DNA of 64,000 nt, taken from positions 1-64,000 of the forward strand of contig JAJEGN010000016.1 in assembly GCA_022819855.1 (NCBI GenBank), given 5' to 3'. This document shows positions 59,088 through 64,000 of this stretch, one piece after another; within the stretch, counting starts at the first letter, position 1, and every line of letters begins with the position of its first letter. The translations under genes were made by a program, and so were the position numbers. The notes beneath the pieces are model-generated. The model was not told the origin of the DNA and did no database searches. It was given only the letters and a program-made list of their open reading frames with translations. Source of the DNA: Gammaproteobacteria bacterium (GTDB taxonomy: Bacteria > Pseudomonadota > Gammaproteobacteria > Steroidobacterales > Rariloculaceae).

Positions 59088-61235
59088 ATGAGCATAGCTT
59101 TGGAACTCGACGGCGCCAGGCTAGCGGACATACCGCTGCAGGCCGCGTCGCTCGACATCTGGGATACCAAATACCGACTCAAGACACGGAGCGGCGAGCC
59201 GGTGGACCAGTCGATGGATTCGACCTGGGAGCGCGTGGCGACGGCGCTCGCCGAGGTCGAGGACGAGGACAGGAAAGCGCACTGGTACGAGCGTTTCCTA
59301 TGGGCGTTGCGGCAGGGCGCGATCCCGGCCGGCCGGATCATGTCGAACGCGGGCGCGGGCCTCCACAAACCCGCGACGTCGACGATCAACTGCACGGTCT
59401 CCGGCACCATCAACGACTCGATGCACGACATTCTCGACAAGGTCCACGAAGCCGGGCTCACGCTCAAGGCCGGCTGCGGCATCGGTTACGAATTCTCGAC
59501 GCTGCGCCCGCGCGGGGCGTACGTCTCCGGCGCCGGGGCGCACACCTCAGGTCCCCTGTCGTTCATGGACATCTACGACAAGATGTGTTTCACCGTGTCG
59601 TCGGCCGGCGGGCGCCGGGGCGCGCAGATGGGAACGTTCGATGTCGGCCATCCCGATGCCATGGACTTCATTCGCGCCAAGCGCGAGAACGGCCGCCTGA
59701 GGCAGTTCAACCTGTCATTGCTCATTACCGATGAGTTCATGCAGGCCGTCAGGGAAGATCGACCCTGGCAACTCGCATTTCCCGTGACGCGCCGCGAAGT
59801 CGAGGAAGACGAGCTCGATCTCGACGATTCGGAGCAGATCGTCTGGCGCGAATGGCCGATCGATGCCGACTACGTCACGAACGGCCGCGGTCTCGTCGCC
59901 GCCAGGGTGTATCGCACGGTGCCGGCGCGGCGGATGTGGGACGTCATCATGTCGTCGACCTACGATTTCGCCGAACCCGGCTTCGTGCTCATCGATCGCG
60001 TCAACGAGATGAACAACAACTGGTGGTGCGAGAACATTCGCGCGACCAATCCCTGCGGCGAACAGCCGCTGCCGGCTTACGGGGCCTGCCTGCTCGGTTC
60101 GATCAATCTCACCAAGTTCGTGCACGAGCCGTTTACGGACCGGGCGCGTTTCGACTGGGATCTGTACCGCGAGGTCGTGAAGATCTTCACGCGGATGCTC
60201 GACAACGTCGTTGAGGTCAACGGCCTGCCCCTGGAAACGCAGCGCGAGGAGATTCTGCGCAAGCGGCGCCACGGCATGGGCTTCCTCGGCCTCGGTTCGA
60301 CCGTGACGCTGCTCGGCATGCGTTACGGCTCCGCGGATTCGGTGGCGTTCACGGAGAAGGTGGCGCGCGAGCTGGCGCTGGCCGGCTGGGAGACGGGCCT
60401 CGAGCTTGCGAAAGAAAAGGGCGCCGCGCCGATTCTGCTCGAAGACTTCGAGGTCACCGAGGACATGTTGCGGCGCAGGCCGGAAATGGCCGCCGACGGC
60501 TGGAATGTCGGCGACCGCATACCGGGACGCGTCCTGCACGCGCGCTACAGCCGCTACATGCAGCGCGTGGCAGAGAGTGCTCCGGAACTCGTGGCGCAGC
60601 TCGAGAAGACGGGCGCGCGGTTCACGCATCACAGCTCGATCGCCCCGACCGGCACGATATCCCTGTCGCTCGGCAACAATGCGAGCAACGGCATCGAGCC
60701 TTCGTTCGCGCACCACTATTTTCGCAACGTGATTCGCGAGGGCAGGAAGACCAAGGAGAAGATCGACGTCTTCTCGTTCGAGCTGCTTGCGTACCGGGAT
60801 CTGGTCAATCCGAAGGCACTGCCGGGGTCGAGCGAGGCGGGCGAACGCCTGCCCGACTATTTCGTGAGTTCCGAGGATGTCCTGCCGAAGGAGCACGTGG
60901 ACATCCAGGCGGCGGCCCAGAAGTGGATCGATTCGTCGATATCCAAGACCGCCAATGTGCCGACCGACTACGCCTACGACGAGTTCAAGGATATCTACCT
61001 GTACGCCCATGAACAGGGGCTCAAGGGTTGCACGACCTTCCGGTTCAACCCCGAAGCGTTCCAGGGCGTGCTGGTCAAGGAGAAGGATCTGAAGGCCACG
61101 ACCTACCGGTTCACGCTGGAGGACGGTTCGGTCGTCGAGGCGAAAGGCGACGAGGAAGTCGAATACGACGGCGAGATCCACACGGCCGCGAATCTCTTCG
61201 ATGCACTCAAGGAAGGCTACTACGGCAAGTTTTGA
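59088..61235 (+). CDS. nrdJ: Adenosylcobalamin-dependent (class II) ribonucleotide reductase, large part (NrdJa-like)
   Basis: AGLTLKAGCGIGYEFSTLRPRG; ATNPCGEQPLPAYGACLLGSINLTKFV; STVTLLGMRYGS; APTGTISLSLGNNASNGIEPSFA. Confidence 0.95.
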   Translation: MSIALELDGARLADIPLQAASLDIWDTKYRLKTRSGEPVDQSMDSTWERVATALAEVEDEDRKAHWYERFLWALRQGAIPAGRIMSNAGAGLHKPATSTINCTVSGTINDSMHDILDKVHEAGLTLKAGCGIGYEFSTLRPRGAYVSGAGAHTSGPLSFMDIYDKMCFTVSSAGGRRGAQMGTFDVGHPDAMDFIRAKRENGRLRQFNLSLLITDEFMQAVREDRPWQLAFPVTRREVEEDELDLDDSEQIVWREWPIDADYVTNGRGLVAARVYRTVPARRMWDVIMSSTYDFAEPGFVLIDRVNEMNNNWWCENIRATNPCGEQPLPAYGACLLGSINLTKFVHEPFTDRARFDWDLYREVVKIFTRMLDNVVEVNGLPLETQREEILRKRRHGMGFLGLGSTVTLLGMRYGSADSVAFTEKVARELALAGWETGLELAKEKGAAPILLEDFEVTEDMLRRRPEMAADGWNVGDRIPGRVLHARYSRYMQRVAESAPELVAQLEKTGARFTHHSSIAPTGTISLSLGNNASNGIEPSFAHHYFRNVIREGRKTKEKIDVFSFELLAYRDLVNPKALPGSSEAGERLPDYFVSSEDVLPKEHVDIQAAAQKWIDSSISKTANVPTDYAYDEFKDIYLYAHEQGLKGCTTFRFNPEAFQGVLVKEKDLKATTYRFTLEDGSVVEAKGDEEVEYDGEIHTAANLFDALKEGYYGKF

Positions 61236-61274
61236 GCAGGCAGCCGGGGTGGGCTGCCGATACGGGTACGGCAA

Positions 61275-61997
61275 ATGGGGAACATCAGGATAGACGGCAG
61301 GATCGTTGAGTACGCGGTCGCGCAGGACGACGCGGAGGCGAGCGCCGCCGCCGAGCCGCCGCCGAAGGAGGAGTCGAAAGCCGACTCGAAAGACAAGCCC
61401 AAGGTCATCCGGATGCACGAGAAGCTCGAGCGTCCGGAGATGCTCATCGGGTCCACGTACAAGGTCAAGACACCGGTGTCCGATCACGCCATGTACGTCA
61501 CGATCAACGACATCGTCCTGAACGAGGGGACCGAACACGAGAAACGCCGCCCGTTCGAGATCTTCATCAACTCGAAGAACCTCGATCATTACCAGTGGAT
61601 CGTGGCGCTCACCCGCATCATGTCGGCCGTCTTCCGCAAGGGCGGTGACGTGGCCTTTCTCGTGGACGAGCTCAAGGCCGTGTTCGACCCGCGCGGCGGC
61701 TACTTCCAGCCGGGCGGCATGTACATGCCGTCGATCATCGCCGAGCTCGGCCACATCGTCGAGAGGCACCTGAGGAGCATCGGGCTGCTCAACCCGGTCG
61801 GGCCGAGCGAGGAACAGCAGAAGTTCATCGACGAAAAGCGTGCGGAGTTCGAGGCGCGCAACAGTCAGCGCGACGCTTTCGCGGAGAGCAGCTATCCCAA
61901 TGGCGCGCAGTTGTGCGGAAAGTGCAGCGTCGTTGCCGCCGTCATGCTGGACGGCTGTCTGACTTGTCTGAATTGCGGTTATTCGAAGTGCGGTTGA
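61275..61997 (+). CDS. NrdJb-like C-terminal component of split class II RNR
   Basis: MYVTINDIVLNEGTEHEKRRPFEIFINSKNLDHYQWIVALTRIMSAVFRKGGD; C-terminal CGKCSVVAAVMLDGCLTCLNCGYSKCG. Confidence 0.87.
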   Translation: MGNIRIDGRIVEYAVAQDDAEASAAAEPPPKEESKADSKDKPKVIRMHEKLERPEMLIGSTYKVKTPVSDHAMYVTINDIVLNEGTEHEKRRPFEIFINSKNLDHYQWIVALTRIMSAVFRKGGDVAFLVDELKAVFDPRGGYFQPGGMYMPSIIAELGHIVERHLRSIGLLNPVGPSEEQQKFIDEKRAEFEARNSQRDAFAESSYPNGAQLCGKCSVVAAVMLDGCLTCLNCGYSKCG

Positions 61998-62051
61998 CTG
62001 CCCGCGGTGGGCGGGCAGCGCAGCGGAGCCTGATATCGATCCGCAATTGGT

Positions 62052-62088
62052 CCGCTTCCCGTGCAGGCTCGGGAGGCGGGCCTTTTTT
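62052..62088 (+). terminator. Rho-independent terminator downstream of nrdJab
   Basis: ccgcttcccg-tgcaggct-cgggaggcgg (10-bp stem) followed by gccTTTTTT. Confidence 0.85.
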
Positions 62089-62135
62089 CGTAGCCTGAGT
62101 CCTCCGCCGCACCAAGCGGTAAACTGCGCAGCAAT

Positions 62136-63608
62136 GTGCAGGTCGACCGCCGAACCGAGCGTTTCGTGACACTGGCCATCCCCAATTTCAACGGTTTGCG
62201 CGTCCTGGTCGCGGGCGATGCGATGCTCGACGAGTACTGGTTCGGCGAAGCGAGCCGGATATCGCCCGAGGCTCCGGTGCCGGTCGTGCGGACGGGTTCG
62301 TCCGAGCACAGGCCGGGCGGCGCCGCGAACGTCGCGCTCAACGCCGCGGCGCTCGGCGCTTCGGTCCGGCTCGTCGCGGCCGTCGGCCGTGACGAGCGCG
62401 GCGACGCCCTTGAGCGCGCACTCGAAACTGCCGGGGTCCTGTGCGACTTCGTGCATTCCCCGGGGCTGCCGACGATACACAAGCTGCGCGTGCTGGCGCG
62501 CAATCAGCAGCTCATGCGGCTCGATGCCGAGCAGCCGCTCGACGCCTGCGGCGACGAGATCGTCAAACGCGTCGCGGCCGCGCTCCCGACCACCGACATC
62601 GTGCTGCTGTCGGACTACGGCAAGGGCAGCCTGAGCCGTGTCGAAGCGCTGATCGAGGCCTGTCGAGCCGCGAACGTCCGTGTCCTCGTCGACCCGAAGG
62701 GCCGCGATTTCAGCCGCTACAGCCGCGCCAATGTGTTGACGCCGAACGAGGCGGAGTTCGCGGCCGTCGCCGGCGCGTGGCAGCGGGAAGACGAGTTTCC
62801 GGGCAAGGCCGAACGCCTGCGCGCCGAACTTGGGCTCGACCTGCTGCTCGTGACCCGCGGGCCGGCCGGCATGGCGCTGGTTTCAGGCGGTGCGCCGCCC
62901 GTCACGCTTGCTGCGCAAGCCCGCGAAGTGTTCGATGTCACCGGCGCCGGCGACACCGTGCTCGCCCTGCTCGGCGCTTCGCTCGCTTCGGGCGTATCGC
63001 CGGCCGATGCGGCCGCGCTCGCCAATCTCGGCGCCGGGATCGTGGTCGGCAAGATCGGCGTCGCGACGGTCAGCCGGGCCGAGCTCAGCCTCGCCCTGCA
63101 CCGCCGCGGCAGCGGCGGGCGCGGGCTCGTCGAGCTCGACGAACTCGCGGCGATCGTGGCTGACGCCAGGGCGCGCGGCGAGCGCATCGTAATGACCAAC
63201 GGCTGTTTCGACATCCTCCATGCGGGCCATGTGAGTTACCTGGAGGAAGCGAAAACGCTCGGCGATCGGCTGATCGTCGCGGTCAATGACGATGAGTCGG
63301 TCACACGCCTCAAGGGCGCGCCCAGGCCCATCACGCCGCTTGCCGATCGCATGGCGGTCCTGGCCGGGCTTGCCGCCGTCGACTGGGTCGTGCCGTTCGC
63401 CGAAGACACGCCCGCCGGCGTCGTCGAGCGGCTCCTGCCGGACGTCCTCGTCAAGGGCGGCGACTGGCGGCCGGAGGACATCGTCGGCAGCGAGACCGTT
63501 CTCGCTCACGGCGGCGAAGTGCGTTCGCTCGGCTTCAGGCCGGGCCGCTCGACGAGCGAGTTGATCCGCGCGATACGCGAACTGCCGGATCGGGAGCCGG
63601 CGCCGTAG
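62136..63608 (+). CDS. hldE: Bifunctional D-glycero-beta-D-manno-heptose-7-phosphate kinase / heptose-1-phosphate adenylyltransferase
   Basis: VLVAGDAMLDEYWFGEASRISPEAPVPVV; DVTGAGDTVLALLGASLA; VMTNGCFDILHAGHVSYLEEAKTLGDRLIVAVNDDESV. Confidence 0.95.
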   Translation: MQVDRRTERFVTLAIPNFNGLRVLVAGDAMLDEYWFGEASRISPEAPVPVVRTGSSEHRPGGAANVALNAAALGASVRLVAAVGRDERGDALERALETAGVLCDFVHSPGLPTIHKLRVLARNQQLMRLDAEQPLDACGDEIVKRVAAALPTTDIVLLSDYGKGSLSRVEALIEACRAANVRVLVDPKGRDFSRYSRANVLTPNEAEFAAVAGAWQREDEFPGKAERLRAELGLDLLLVTRGPAGMALVSGGAPPVTLAAQAREVFDVTGAGDTVLALLGASLASGVSPADAAALANLGAGIVVGKIGVATVSRAELSLALHRRGSGGRGLVELDELAAIVADARARGERIVMTNGCFDILHAGHVSYLEEAKTLGDRLIVAVNDDESVTRLKGAPRPITPLADRMAVLAGLAAVDWVVPFAEDTPAGVVERLLPDVLVKGGDWRPEDIVGSETVLAHGGEVRSLGFRPGRSTSELIRAIRELPDREPAP

Positions 63609-63674
63609 AGTTTCAAGGCTGCAGGCGTGCTCCCATGTACTCCACGCCGTTCTGTCGGGCTTCCGGGCGCCCGC

Positions 63675-64000
63675 CTACTCGAGCCAGCCGTCGATCTGTT
63701 CGATGTCCCTGATGCTAAGCGAGCCCGCGGCTTCCTTGAGCCGCAAGCCGTTGATCAGGTAGTTGTAGCGGCTCAGCGCATAGTTTGTCTGCGCCCGGCG
63801 CAGCACCTCCTGCTGCACGAGCACGTCGACGGTCGTTTGCGTGCCGACTTCGAATCCCGCCTCGGTCGCCTCAAGCGCCGTTCGCGACGATTCGACCGCC
63901 TGGCGCAGCGCCTGGACTCGCGCGATCTCGGACTCCACGCCCAGGTAGGCGTCGCGCGTCTGCCGCTCGGTCTGCCTCGCCGTCAGCTCGACGACTTCGA
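63675..64000 (-). CDS. TolC-family outer membrane efflux protein, C-terminal part (continues past the window)
   Basis: LEATEAGFEVGTQTTVDVLVQQEVLRRAQTNYALSRYNYLINGLRLKEAAGSL. Confidence 0.88.
   Translation of the reverse strand, partial: EVVELTARQTERQTRDAYLGVESEIARVQALRQAVESSRTALEATEAGFEVGTQTTVDVLVQQEVLRRAQTNYALSRYNYLINGLRLKEAAGSLSIRDIEQIDGWLE

Noticed and set aside
61998-62018. ctgcccgc-ggtgg-gcgggcag hairpin after nrdJb as the main terminator
   Set aside because: Perfect stem but no T tract; the hairpin at 62052-62088 with TTTTTT is the better terminator
59715-62480. 921-aa minus-strand ORF opposite nrdJab/hldE
   Set aside because: Antisense shadow spanning several real genes and a terminator

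Overview
High-GC gammaproteobacterial-type chromosomal window (lineage inferred from gene content only), mostly housekeeping genes with some accessory clusters. From left to right: msrP; glnK-amtB; a CpxRA-like two-component pair; two tandem TPR/TonB-C proteins; a FAD/ferredoxin oxidoreductase-KorA-KorB operon; a rhomboid protease; a P-loop ATPase; a UPF0175/DUF3368 toxin-antitoxin pair; a giant Lhr-type helicase; a TonB receptor coupled to a lipoprotein lipase; an internally duplicated CPBP-type membrane protease; ddl; a peroxiredoxin; DUF423; a tRNA-Ile2(CAU) gene interrupted by a group I intron; rpoD; a roughly 10-kb PrpD/DUF6152/VOC/PQQ-dehydrogenase/TonB-receptor cluster; dnaG; a G8-domain (CEMIP-like) protein; rpsU; tsaD-folB-SDR-midA-uppP-cca; an M-type aminopeptidase; an NDUFA9-like protein; degQ; nrdJa-nrdJb; hldE; and a partial TolC-family gene. 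Main highlights: (1) the 234-nt group I intron directly after the CAU anticodon; (2) a dispersed ~115-bp hairpin repeat, three copies plus one partial, whose outer stem shows compensatory changes and whose two inner hairpins display CAGGGAUG loops matching the CsrA/RsmA consensus; (3) a 168-bp MITE-like inverted-repeat element that supplies the stop codon of the histidine kinase, with a probable degenerate relative at ~13.18 kb; (4) dispersal of the rpsU-dnaG-rpoD operon by inserted genes. All calls come from reading the sequence and translated ORFs; no database search or folding program was run.
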